DNA of 64,000 nucleotides from Struthio camelus (lineage: Eukaryota > Chordata > Aves > Struthioniformes > Struthionidae), in the NCBI RefSeq assembly GCF_040807025.1, contig NC_090956.1, positions 2,902,517 through 2,966,516 of the forward strand. Direction: 5' to 3'. The position numbers and the translations under genes were made by a program. Below are positions 49,501 to 60,600 of the stretch, one piece after another. The notes beneath the pieces are model-generated. The model was not told the origin of the DNA. It did no database searches and worked only from the letters and a program-made list of their open reading frames with translations. Every line of letters starts with the position of its first letter. Within the stretch, counting starts at the first letter, position 1.

Positions 49501-49910
49501 CAGGGAGAAAAAACATTCAGAGAGCTAAAGTTCAGGGGAACTTAACATTTGGAGAGAAAGTTGACAGCACAGGGATTTCACCAGTCTGATCTGTCTAGGA
49601 AAAGCCTGAATCACACCAGTTCACAACCTTTACTAAGCTTATGCTCAGCCAGAAGAACAGAACTGCCTGATTACAGCAATTACTAAGGGATGGCTTATTG
49701 CTTCAGGCTGAAATAAAATTAAGGAATCAAGTTATCTGTGTAAAGGACAGCTGAAAGACTTCAGCAAGGAACAAGACATGAGGCTTTTTGACCCTAAGCC
49801 CTGGCTCAGAGAGCTGGTCTGAAGCAGGGAGCAGCATCAGGGCAAGGGCATTTCTGCTCTAGAACAGCACGAGAGCACAGCAAGCAGCGCAGAGCACCAG
49901 AAACCAGCCG
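46531..49910. other. Intergenic, no gene recognised
   Basis: A CpG-bearing patch lies near 46980-47230. Composition turns AT-rich after 48430. No exon or repeat family recognised. Confidence 0.5.
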
Positions 49911-51329
49911 AGCTGCTTGTGGGGCTGGAAGGGAGCCAGACTGCTTTAGTGGGTAGCTCAGGGGACTCCAAATCAGTCATCCACCCTGTTCTCACCTGGC
50001 TTTAACAATGCATTACTAGCATACAGGTGCAAGCAGGGCAATTAACCATGCTTCAGAAAAATCACTAACCTACCTACTGCCTTCTACAGCAAAATTAAGT
50101 CCTAACCTTCACCTGCTGCTTTACATATTGAAGTATAGAAAATGCTACCAAAAGTGCTCTCTTAAATAAGATGAGTTTTGCTTTGGCTTTGCAGCTCACT
50201 GAAATAGTCTCAGAGTCAATGACTGGTTTAGAATTTTTATCAATTTAGACAAGGCCAACAGCAGAGAATAGCAGGAGCTGAATAGACACAAGCATGTGGG
50301 AATAGAATAGTTAGGAGAGAAAACAAGAAGCATGCTAAGATTTCAGTTTCCTTGCTACCATGTGACAGTAAGACCACTAAATACTGGTGCAGTCAATCTC
50401 TCTGCCAGGTATATTGAGTGCTAACAGCACAGTAAGAGCTATTACCCCCTATACCAGTTGCTTGTCACAGCCATGTTTATAAGCCCTTTAATATCTCTTT
50501 CCTGAGATCCTTTCTGAGTAGCTACAGCATTGTTTAAAGATTGCACAAGGAAGTATTGAACTATCTGAAGAGTCAGCAAAGCAAATTATTTGTTGAGTCA
50601 GCAAAGAAGTTCCAGGACTAGCAATAGGACAGGGTCCCTCTAACAACCCCCTCACACCCAGCACTGCTACAACTCATCACAGAGGACAGCAGTAAGAGAT
50701 AGAGGTGCCCTCAGCTCAGCTAACTAGCTAGCCAAAGCCTGAAGGTGGCAAATGAAGTAGTGCCTTGTCCAGCCCTCTATAGCTATAAAGAAAAATCCTC
50801 ACCCATAATTTCACCCTCATAGCATCCTCATTGAACATATGGAAATCCTACCTCAACAAGACCAAAAGGCACCACAGTTTTTGCTGCTGCCTTATATAGT
50901 CCCTCGGCTCATTAAGGCATACACAGGTGTGCACCACTTAATTTGCTGCCTCTCTATATAAAGAGGAGCTCACCTACCTTTTTCTTTTCTGCTTTAAAAA
51001 AAGGCAGGAGTAGAGGGGGGAAAAAAAGCTTCAGAAAAAAATTGTACTATTTTAAGTTTGCAGGAAAAAAGAGGAAAAGGGTCAGGTTCTGTCAGAAGTT
51101 AGATACTTCTGTGTTTGAACTAGGAGGAGTGGGGTTTTTTTAGGTCAAGTCTATTGCATAGCATGAGGATTTTTTCCTGTCTTACACTTGCAGGAGTTAA
51201 AGCTAAGAAAATGAACAGAAGCAAGTTACAGAGTAATTATGTAGCTAGGTAAGGGCTCTGCAGAAATCCTGCAAATCTTAATGCAGTGCTTCATTGGGTA
51301 CAATCATCTAAGAAAGGATAATGAATGAG
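49911..51329. other. CpG desert with an internal TATA-like site; origin unknown
   Basis: Reading every line, I find only one CpG (50905-50906) in about 1.4 kb, and none in 49911-50904, although GC content is ordinary. It includes a direct repeat 'gagtcagcaaag' at about 50570 and 50595, and a TATA-like 'tctatataaagag' at about 50952-50964 followed by an A/G-rich tract (50995-51090). Strong CpG loss suggests long-term germline methylation, as in old transposons, but no family was recognised. Confidence 0.45.
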
Positions 51330-54300
51330 CGCATTTGGAAGTCATAAGACAGACCTAAGTGTAGGATTCAATGGGGCAGATAGATTCCCAGTAATTACTG
51401 AGCTCTTGCTGCAGGGTTTCTTACATATAGGTTTGCAATATTGGAAACTACTGCTGGAACATTTTAAAGCAATGCAAAAGAAGGCCTGGTTTAACTTCCT
51501 TGTATGGTGAATTTTAGGGGATGTTATTTCTTGCAGCTTTTTCAGACTTTCCTGTAGGATAACAGGCTGAAATGTAAACCTACAGGAAAAGAAGGTTAAA
51601 GGGACATTATGCAGCTATGTAGTTCATTTCTCTGTCCTAAGCTAGTGCTACCTTTATCATTTCTGGCAGGTGCCTTCAAAGGCTTCTAGAGACGGAGAGC
51701 TTATCTTTCTTGCTGTGGCCTCTTGCAGACTTTGACTCTCCTTTTAGTCTTAATGGTTTTCCCTAATATTGAACATAAATCTCTCCCCCTCCCAGGTGGA
51801 TGCAGAGCAGGTCATTTGCTTGCTCTCTCCCATTCATTACTTTTTAGGTCCATGATCTTGCAGATCAAACTCAGCTGGATCTGTTGTCAAGCTGCAAGCA
51901 AGAACAGACAATGGACAAACTCTCTCTCCTTGTGAGGTGCTGTTCTGGGGGCTCTGGCACTGAAGAAATGAAGGGGGATGTTAGAAGAGTTTATTTCCTA
52001 CCTGTAGTCAGCATTTGGGCCAAGAAGTGCAAATCTGGTGCAGACACAATATTCAGAAAACAAGAGGTGTAGTGTCTCAAAGTCTGTTTTAATCTTTCTG
52101 TGCCAAGCAGGTGAGATGTGAGGGTTGCTGCTTCTCCTCTGCTGCTTTCCTTAACCTGTGACTTCCATTACCGACAGTCTGGTTCTCCTTCTGCCCTGCT
52201 CCTCGCATTGGCTCAAAAAGGTCCCCCTGCTTCCCCCCGTTTCCCTGACCTTCACTTGGCTATACCCTTTCTGGCTGTACTTGAGGGAAAAAGGAAGATT
52301 ATTTGGGCAACTTGGTTTCCTAGTGGCCTGGACCATGGGGCTTTATCTTCTGCAAGGATTCTTGGGGAAAGGGGCCCATAAGAGAGCTAAAATTTATTAA
52401 TGAAATGTTTCTGGGATTTACAGTGGTTAAGGCAGTTTCCTTGTTTCTATGTGCGATACTGTTCACTGCAGGACTCAAAGAAAATTCTGGCAGATCCCTG
52501 GTGATTTTTTCAAAGGGTGAAATGAAAAGTGCTAATTTAAGGAAAATAATTGGAAAAGAAATATAAGTTGAGTCTTTTTATTTCCCTTTCGTTTAGATTT
52601 CAGCACTACCCTCCCCAATTTTCTTCTCTTCAAAAGAGTAAACTTAAACTTTTTTTAAATCTGTTGTCCATGCCATGTAACGCTGGAAAAAAGGAATTAA
52701 ATTCTATATGAGAGGCCCTGGCAAACTGCCTATATGGTGATGAGCAGATCTCAAATATTTGTACTTTGGGTTTGGCTCATTAAACTTCTCCAAACAGGGA
52801 TGCTTATTCCAGCCCTTGAAGTTGGAGAAAAAAAAAGATAGAGGTATTCATGTATTCAAAAGGTGGCTGCAGGAATTTCTTTGTACATGATGCTTTTTAG
52901 ATCTTTCAAATTTTTTCCAAAAATGAGGAAAGCTTTTTTAACATGTGTAAACAAAACCAATAAAGCCCTAACAGAAACTTTGTCCTGATATGTGTATTTC
53001 TACAGTACGAGTAGTGCATCTTTATCCTCTAAACATCAATATTAGAAGCTGTGCATTTGAATGCTGAGCTAAACAGGAGGCTTTGTTTGCAGCACGTGCT
53101 GCTCAGCACCAGCAGTGCAACCTCTAGTTCCATCTCTTCTCTTTTGGTTTCTGATGTTGTGAAGTGAGAATTCTAGTTCTTTAATATAAATAGCTAACTA
53201 TTAACATGCATAAAGCAGCAACCACTTTTATTTGTTTGAAAGGTTATTCTGCACCTGAAACCAATGTGGCTCCAGTGATTTACTGCCTTATCACACTGAC
53301 ATATCAGTCAAGAGCATTTTGAATGTATGCTATCACTTAGGTAATCAGAGTGTTTCTAATTGCGTGTTATGGAGGTGTTAGGAAGGTATACATATGTATA
53401 TATAGATGTGTATATATGGATTTTTCCTTGCTTCCTGGTAGCAAGTAACTTTTCCGTAATCAGTGCAGGTTGAACATAAACACACTCTGTGGTTTTTTCC
53501 AGTGCTGGATTAAGCACTGTCAATAACTCCAGCTGGGTATGACATTTTAAGAGGGCTAGATCATTTTTTTTTTCTTTTTAATCATAGGCAATGCAGCAAG
53601 CTACAGAGAGGGTGAGACGAAGCTGCGGTGAAACCACTCAATATGTGCAGAATGTTAGACAGCCCCGTGGTGGTTTCAGCCTCACTGAATGATCTCTGCT
53701 CTGCCACAGGCATCTCAACGCAGCCCATGTGCCCCTCTGCCAGCAGTACCCTAAACCCTGCTGTACTGCAAAGGATGACTTTCTGCAGCTGAAAAATCTA
53801 GGCCTGGGTGGAGAGAGAGTCGGAAGTAGAAACAAAAGCAAGAAAGCTTTTAAGCTTTCTGCAGTGGTGGTTAACAGCTAGGGGAAAACGATCTGCAAAT
53901 GCCATCACTGAGTCCAGTGCAGTGGGAATGTTTCTGCTTGTGTGTGTTTGCTCAGGGCTGGCATCTCCCTGTTAGTGCTTTCAGTGCTAAGTGGCATGCT
54001 GCAAATAAGCACTGCAGCCATCAGGGCTTTTACCACCACCCTAATGGAAACTGCTGATTAGGAAACATTTTTTAAGGAGGGAGAAAAAGGAAATGCTGTG
54101 CAATGGTCTGACCTCAGCTGCTGGGATATCTGACAGCAGGTCAGGAGAGAATCTGGATAAAATGTCTTTGCTGCCTCTGGGGAGCATTTTTTTTTTTTTA
54201 AAGCTGTGAGTTTCTCACTTTCCCTTCACAGGGCTGCTGCAGCCTGTGATGGAAGCAGGGATGACATGATGTTTCAAGGCCCATGGACCCACTTTCACGA

Positions 54301-54612
54301 TGCATTTACTTTGCAGACAGGTTAGTTAAAAGTTCCTCTCTTCTCTAAGGCTGTGAGAACTTTAAAAGGTTTGGTATCTGTCATTAACTTCTCTCCCTCC
54401 GCATCCTGATACCAGATGATGGCTGTTTACTGGCCTGCAAGGAGAGGAACTGAAGGTGTCACTCTAGTTTCTGGAGTCCTTTGGCATTAAAGTAACTAAA
54501 ATTGCCACCCTAGATGACTGTGTGGAACTGGATGTTCAGTCTACTGCTTTTAGTCTTGTACTGTGAAAAGCATATGGAAATAAGATAAAGCCAGTGTACT
54601 CGAAGCAGTATC
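51330..54612. other. Intergenic, no gene recognised
   Basis: AT-rich and CpG-poor. A short TA/TG-rich simple repeat lies at 53387-53420. T run at 54189-54200. No exon or repeat family recognised. Confidence 0.5.
53387..53420. repeat. TA/TG-rich simple repeat
   Basis: Alternating 'tatacatatgtatatatag' and 'tgtgtatatatgg' text. A degenerate dinucleotide microsatellite with potential to form local hairpins. Confidence 0.75.
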
Positions 54613-55791
54613 TTTATTTTAGCTACTTTTCTAAACAGCTGTGGATAGAGGAGGTACAGCAGTGAAGCAATTTGCATAGCAAGACCTTTTGCTCTGTCCT
54701 TCACACAAATGTTTCACAACGCAAACAAGAGACTGGGGGAATGGGGAAGAAATGAATGCTGATAACAAGGCTTCTTGCTGCTGCATGTACCTTTCCACTG
54801 TTACATTAGTAAATTTTACAAAAAATAAAAATCAGCTCGCAATAAAATATTTTTTCTTCCTGATTTTCTTCTCCAGTTTCTAGAAATGAGGGTGCTATAA
54901 GATAGTAGCTTTCAGACATGCTGATGTCCTTAAATTCCCACTCGGCAATGAGCACTCATAAATCAGATCCTACAGTAGGCCCCACAGTTTCCATTGAAAT
55001 GGAAAATACAGGTTTCCACCCATGCTGGATGTTCTTGTGAAAGAAGCATTGTTAAGAATAAAGCAGTCTAGCAAAGTTATTGCATGCGGCAACACCTGTG
55101 CTTGAAACTATGTGCCTCTGAAAAAGCTTTGCCAGATCAGTATGTTGTTACTTATTCTCATATTGTGTTCTCAGAACATGAAATGGAACAAAAACATAAT
55201 TTAGAGTAAATGTACTGTGCAAAATATTCTTCTTAACAGTGCTGTATTCTTGCCCTCCCTGAGTGGAGCAAAGTTGGTGTAAGCGATGGCAGTGTGGACA
55301 TTCTATTAGCAGTTACTGCACGTTGCAAAGATACCTTAGTAATGTTGTAGGAGTAATTACATTCCTTAACTAGCACCCAGATAACTGGTATCTGAAGGTG
55401 GTCCTTAGATCTAATTAAAATGTCGTCTTTAAAGCAGAGCAAAGAGGTTACTTTTTTTGCTACTGACTTGGCAGACTGTTCAGCCAGAGATGTTACTGGG
55501 AGTCTATACAGGGCTGTAGACTGGGGCCTTCTGTGTACTTCATCTGCAGGGGCACATAACAGCTAAAGCCTCCTCTGTGCTCGCACAATTTCAATCACCT
55601 CGATACACCACCCCCTCCATCCACACAGGAACCTTCTTCTTGGCCTATACAGACAACCCCATCCGCAGGCCAAGACCCTGCCAGCCATAATCTTTCCAAG
55701 TGGAGCTAGACATGTGCACTTCTAAGAGAGAAAACAGTAATGCATCTGACAAAACCCCTACCAAAGCTTGGAGCCTAAAGCTGAAGAACGG
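54613..55791 (-). other. C1QTNF8: C1QTNF8 3' untranslated region (extent approximate)
   Basis: On the - strand the first AATAAA signal after the stop codon that I noticed is at 54618-54613, which would give a 3'UTR of about 1.2 kb. The block has no open frame of note. The extent rests only on this signal. Confidence 0.3.
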
Positions 55792-56339
55792 CTACTCTAC
55801 AGCTGGCTTGATTAGATGGCCATTGAAGATGATGTAAACATCAGACTCCTCGCTATAGATGGCGTTTTCTCGCTCTCGCTTGAACATCCGCACCCAGACC
55901 TCCTCCCCTTCCTGCAGGTCCAGCATCAGGCTCTGGCTTTGCATGATGCTCCGATCACTGGGCTGGGCATAGAGGATGGCCATCTCTTTCTCGTTCTTCA
56001 TCAGGTGCAGATAGGTCTCCTTGAAGTTCCAGGTGTGAACGTTGAGGCTGAAGTAGTAGACTCCTGGCACATAGCAAAAGAACTTCCCCGAGAACATGTT
56101 GAAGTGCTTGTAGAGGTTCACGAACTCTGTGTCAAAAATGACGTGCTGGAAGTAGTCTGAGCTATGAAGGGGTTTTCTCCGACCCACTGAAAAAGCAGCA
56201 TAGAGCTGCTTACAGGAATGGCCTTGTGGGCCAGGCTGGCCTTTCTGGCCCTTTCGTCCATTAAAGCCACGAAGGCCTCTCTCTCCTTCCTTTCCCACTG
56301 CTCCAGGGTACCCCTTTTCTCCCATTTCACCCTTCTCAC
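55792..56339 (-). CDS. C1QTNF8: C1q/TNF-related protein 8, last coding exon (collagen + C1q domain)
   Basis: Second coding exon of a secreted CTRP-family protein. It opens after an acceptor ending 'gcttacag' (AG at 56341-56340) and completes a glycine codon split 1+2 with the upstream exon. It encodes 14 uninterrupted Gly-X-Y triplets (residues 76-117), C118, then the trimerising C1q head (about 121-257) with [64 protein letters not shown], and VYIIFNGHL close to the TAG. The text is closest to human CTRP8 as I remember it and to its relatives CTRP1 and CTRP6. The full joined protein is 257 residues, near the human length. CTRPs act as secreted trimers in metabolic and immune signalling. The receptor in birds is unknown to me. 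Confidence 0.93.
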
Positions 56340-57347
56340 CTGTAAGCGTAAAGGGAAATGTTGTCAAACACAAGCATGTGAAGCCCTAGCTGTGGACACA
56401 TCCAGCTGGACACAACCAGCAAAGTGCCTGCTAAAATACTGTTTCAACAACACAGATATCTAGACGCATCAGTCAGACAGCAACACCCTTCTAAATCTCA
56501 GTCTCTCTCTCACTGAATGGCTGGTCATTACATGAACAAGCCGCTTCTGACTAGTTTCCAAGTGTGGGCAATTCTAAGTATACCGACAAGCTCGTAGTTA
56601 ATGAGGCTTTTAACAGTGACTCCATTCTGGGATTAATCTACAAAGTTTAGGTCCATGTCCCTGGGGACAGGAAAACAATGCCAATGCAAAGGTGAGTAAC
56701 AGCAGAATGGAACAAAAAGGAAAAAAATGCCAGGTGAAATCGTGGCTCCACTGAGTTCCTGTCGGTGATCAAAATAATTCCAATAGTGAAACCCCACTGC
56801 CTGGCCAGATTCTTTACGTGTATCCCGTTAGATGCACAGCCCCTTTGTGCGGAAGGGCAAGACAAATTACAGATTTGGCTGAGGTCTGGTTTGGACCTGG
56901 GCGGCTCTTTGGTTTGCCTGATCTGCGCATCCCTGCTCACAGAACACCCTGTGATGTGCCTTATGTGCTTAATTTTTCTCTGAGCTCTGCCTTAATGAAA
57001 CAAAAATGTAACATGGAAAACATGAGTTAGAGACTGTCCTCATTCTTTATATCTTATTCTACTGTTTAGTAATTCTGAGATAACATTTGCAGCCGGTTTC
57101 TAGTGAGGTCTAACCTAAGCTTCCAGTGAGGCAGTTTCACACTGCCTTTTCCTGATGAATTAGAGCTTTTTGCCATCTCTTCTCACCTGCACACATTTAT
57201 AGCCTGTGTCATGTCACCCCTTGACCTTTTTTCTGGTAAATAATATAAAATGGGTTTCTCAGCATGGGGAAGGAGCACATCTTGCAGAACAAGTGTGAAC
57301 GTTTAAGACAGAAAAAGGACGTTACCACAGCAGTCAGCTTTACCCAC
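56340..57347 (-). other. C1QTNF8: C1QTNF8 intron (1008 bases, phase 1)
   Basis: Bounded on the - strand by donor 'ctcaaag|gtgggta' and acceptor 'gcttacag|gtgagaag'. The two exons rejoin in frame across a Gly codon at the start of the collagen repeat, an exon boundary natural for this family. No other feature inside was recognised with confidence. The segment 57080-57240 has a CR1-like flavour on the - strand but was not accepted. Confidence 0.88.
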
Positions 57348-57573
57348 CTTTGAGGATGGTGATATCTATTGTGGGCTGGACTTTGGGAAGCGAATAGGCA
57401 GGGTCATTGCTCATCCTCGTGTACCGTGAGGAGGCGATGGGGACAGGCTGTTCCGAAGGCCGGCAGCACCGCACGCACGACAGGCGCCGAGGCTCCCGTC
57501 TCGGCAGTCCCTCTTCCAGCAAGGCACCAACATTTGCAGTGGACACCAAGATTACAAGAAATAGAGCACTCAT
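57348..57573 (-). CDS. C1QTNF8: C1q/TNF-related protein 8, first coding exon (signal peptide + N-terminal region)
   Basis: Encodes residues 1-75 plus one base of codon 76. A hydrophobic leader (about residues 1-17, cleavage probably after VGA) is followed by an Arg-rich stretch, the cysteine cluster C33-V-R-C36-C37, and the segment PTIDITILK that leads into the collagen repeat. Human CTRP8 has the same CxxCC cluster and a PTIDIEILKGEKG junction as I remember it. These cysteines likely stabilise oligomers. The ATG at 57573 has A at -3. An acceptor-like site ('cctggtccag' or 'ggcttag') lies 10-20 bases before it, so at least one non-coding exon is expected further upstream (higher coordinates). 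Confidence 0.9.
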
Positions 57574-57582
57574 CTTCCTTCA

Positions 57583-57620
57583 GCTAAGCCAGCTGGACCA
57601 GGCAAAGGAATAGAAATGAT
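57583..57620 (-). other. C1QTNF8: Candidate acceptor of a 5'UTR intron of C1QTNF8
   Basis: On the - strand a pyrimidine-rich 'tttctattcctttgcctgg' precedes 'tccag' (AG at 57594-57593), and a second AG lies at 57585-57584, just before the start codon at 57573. This suggests the coding exon begins there and a non-coding first exon lies upstream. The promoter was not found in the remaining 6.4 kb. Confidence 0.4.
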
Positions 57621-60600
57621 TAACATGGTGATTCAAATCAGAACAACTGATGGGCCATCTGTTAATGTTACTGCAAGGTGCACCTCTTCTGATTAATTAT
57701 TAGCTTATCTTGTAGTGGCAAGAGACTCCTGGCAGCAGTGGTGCCCTGCTGGGTGCTGTTTACAAGCAACAGAAAAGGCAATCCCTGTCTTGCATTACTT
57801 ACAATTGAAGTATCTGTCAAAAGACCACAGGTATACGCAAAAGAAAAGACTGCTGAGATCAGAAGCTAAGGCTGAGATGCTTAAAGAAATCTGTAGCAAG
57901 CTCTGGTCAAGGTACACATACCACCTTGCTGTTGCAAAAGGCAGTGGGCAAAATACAGAGTGTTACTGTTAGCTACCATTTGTTGTATCACCATCCTAAA
58001 AAACCAACATCCGATGGAGGAAATGAAACTTGATTTAGATAAGGATCAAACCAAACTCTCCGATTTTTCAGAGGAATAAGCTGAAGACAAACTAAACTAA
58101 AATAAAACAGAAGAATTTACCTCTTTGAATAGTTTCTCTGTCTTTCACTGGTAACTGCTTTCCAAGGTGACCTAGCCAAGTAGTTCGTGGCCATATCCAT
58201 TTGCTGTTTCTAGGAGAATTTCTGTGTACACTTCCTATTTGTATTTTCCAATGTGCAGTGGGAAAGCCAAATAGCTACAACAAACACAGACTGAGCTGGG
58301 ATTTGCTCTGCACAAACACCAGTTCTTGAGTTCTACTATTACATTTTCAACTGTTACTGGCAAGCTCCAAAGACCCTGACCAGTGCATGGAATGAACAGA
58401 CAGAAAATATTTCAGGTGGTGAACAGGAGGAGAGTTTTCCGCTAGCTCCTCATCAGCCTCCTTCCTGGAATGGGAACAGAGATGGTGATAAGAGAAGGCA
58501 TCCTCATACCATGTATAATTAGTGTTGTTCTAGTGGCTGCAGTGGTGTTTTATACAAGATAGATTTTGGAATTATGCCTTTTTGGACCTTATCCAAAGTC
58601 TAATTAGTTAGATGGGGGTCTTGTTAACTTCAGGCTGGGAACAGGCTTTTATAGCTCCTCTCATACTAGCTTTAATTCCTGGGATAGGCGAGGAAGATAG
58701 TGGCTAGATGTCCTAGGCGTCAGAAATAACATCACGCACACAAAAGAACCCTTCTGTGTTTTGGACCGCTGTGAATGAGGCAAGGGATGGAGGGTTTCCT
58801 AGAATGAAGCTTTACAAAAGCTTCACTGGGCAGAAAATGGACTAGTCAAGAGAACATGAACAAAAGTATCAATAGGGGCAAGGTGTTTGCATTATACCAG
58901 CATTCCTGGGAGATGTTTTCTTCTAGTTCTTACCTGCCCCAAAAGAGCTGTCATTCACACTTTTTATTACTTGGTGTAATCTAACTCCCTGGAAAACTGA
59001 TGAATACTTATTAGCAGCAATATAATAGTTTTCCTTCTGACAGTGGTTGAATGTTCTTTCATCAAATCTGTCGTAACTTGAAATGATCTTTCTATTCATA
59101 ATTGCACCTCATTCTAGGTAAAAGTCTGAGAAGGGATTAATACTCCTTTTATATCAGTGTTCAGGGCCTGAATTCTTATTTTCATTAAGTCCTTTTTAAT
59201 TTTCATTCCATTTTTTAAGCCATCTTTGTGCTGCCAAATAGGAACAGAAGTGCTATGTAAGTCTAAATGGCTAAAGGCCCTAACTAAGCAACCCGTATGT
59301 GACCAAAATAGAAGGCTTGCACTGCAGAGAGCATTTGGGTTCCACAAACTCTTTTTAGGGTCTATTCTGAAGCAGACTGAGTTTTTGCATTTGCATAATG
59401 TCTAAAGAAGATCACATGTTCCCTAGAAGTTCCAGCCAATTGGAATCAACATGGTCCATGGGATTAGAAAGTAGTTAGTCCCTCTCAGGAGCGTGGATAG
59501 TCAATAACCTGGGGATGAAGTATAGGGCATCTGATTACATTATCAGCACACTAAAACCTGAAGACATAATTGCTCATAATACCTTCATGAAAGAAAAAGA
59601 GCATTCATTAAGAAGGGTATTCATAAAGGGTGGAAGGGAAAGGATTCATAAATATGAAGAAATTACCTCTATGTTTTATAGGCCATTATTCTCCTTAAGA
59701 TGAATGATTTTGCTGTTTTTAGAAGTCATACACCAAGTGACTTCAGGAAAAAAAGTCCTAGGTAAAAATCAGTGCTCAGGTTGCGCACATTTTATATTTC
59801 TATAATCTGAGCACCCATTGAAGAAATCGTGGCTACTTGCATGATTCATGAAGAGTAATAACTCAAGTTACTGGCTAGAAATTACATTTGGAAAAAATGA
59901 GGCCAACCAGGCAAAAACTCTATCAGTTCAGAACATCCTAGAACTGATTCTCCTTCCTCCTTCCCCATTTTCCGTCATGCTTTTACATTCCATAACAGTG
60001 TAATCTTCCAGAAATAGTCAGACTTGTGCATGTAGGGCCAATCTAAGCCCTTGTTTCTGTGCATGTATCAGCCATTATCCTCCCTGCTGAAGTTGGAGGA
60101 GTAGCCTAATGAAGTAGCAGAAATATGTATTTGGTTGCAACATCTGTGGTTAGGTGAAAGCCTAATGATAGATGCCAATAAACAGAATTTTAGATTTATG
60201 GTCTGCTCGTAGCAGTTAAAAGAGGACAGGAGAAGCTATACAATAAAAAAAAAAGTGGAAAGAGAAAGAAGTCATGGCTATAGGAAAATAAAAATGAATT
60301 CAACAATACAGGATTAGATTTGAAAGACATAGTATAAAACCAGAGATTAGATGAGGCAAAAACCTCAGAACAAACGAATCAAAACGTGTAAAAGCAAAAA
60401 GAACAAACCCAGGTTTGCAAGGAAGTCATTTCAATCTGGAGAAAAATGATTGGAGCTGAATTTCAGAGGAGAAGCAAAAATAACCCTCATGGTGGCAGGG
60501 AAATCAAATGTGACACCTCAAAAAAGAGAGGTAAAAGATAGGAAGATGGAATTAAAAATGTAAGATCTGTGAGATAAAGCTAGGGATCATTTTCAGCCAT

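Noticed and set aside
49946-49990. tRNA-like text 'gggtagctcaggggactcc' followed by 'aaatcagtcatcc'
   Set aside because: Resembles the D-arm to anticodon part of a tRNA or a tRNA-derived SINE head, but the acceptor stem, T arm and SINE body are not visible.
57080-57240. CR1-like fragment on the - strand in the C1QTNF8 intron
   Set aside because: 'catgtcaccccttgacc' recalls internal CR1 text, but the match is short and the flanks do not continue it.
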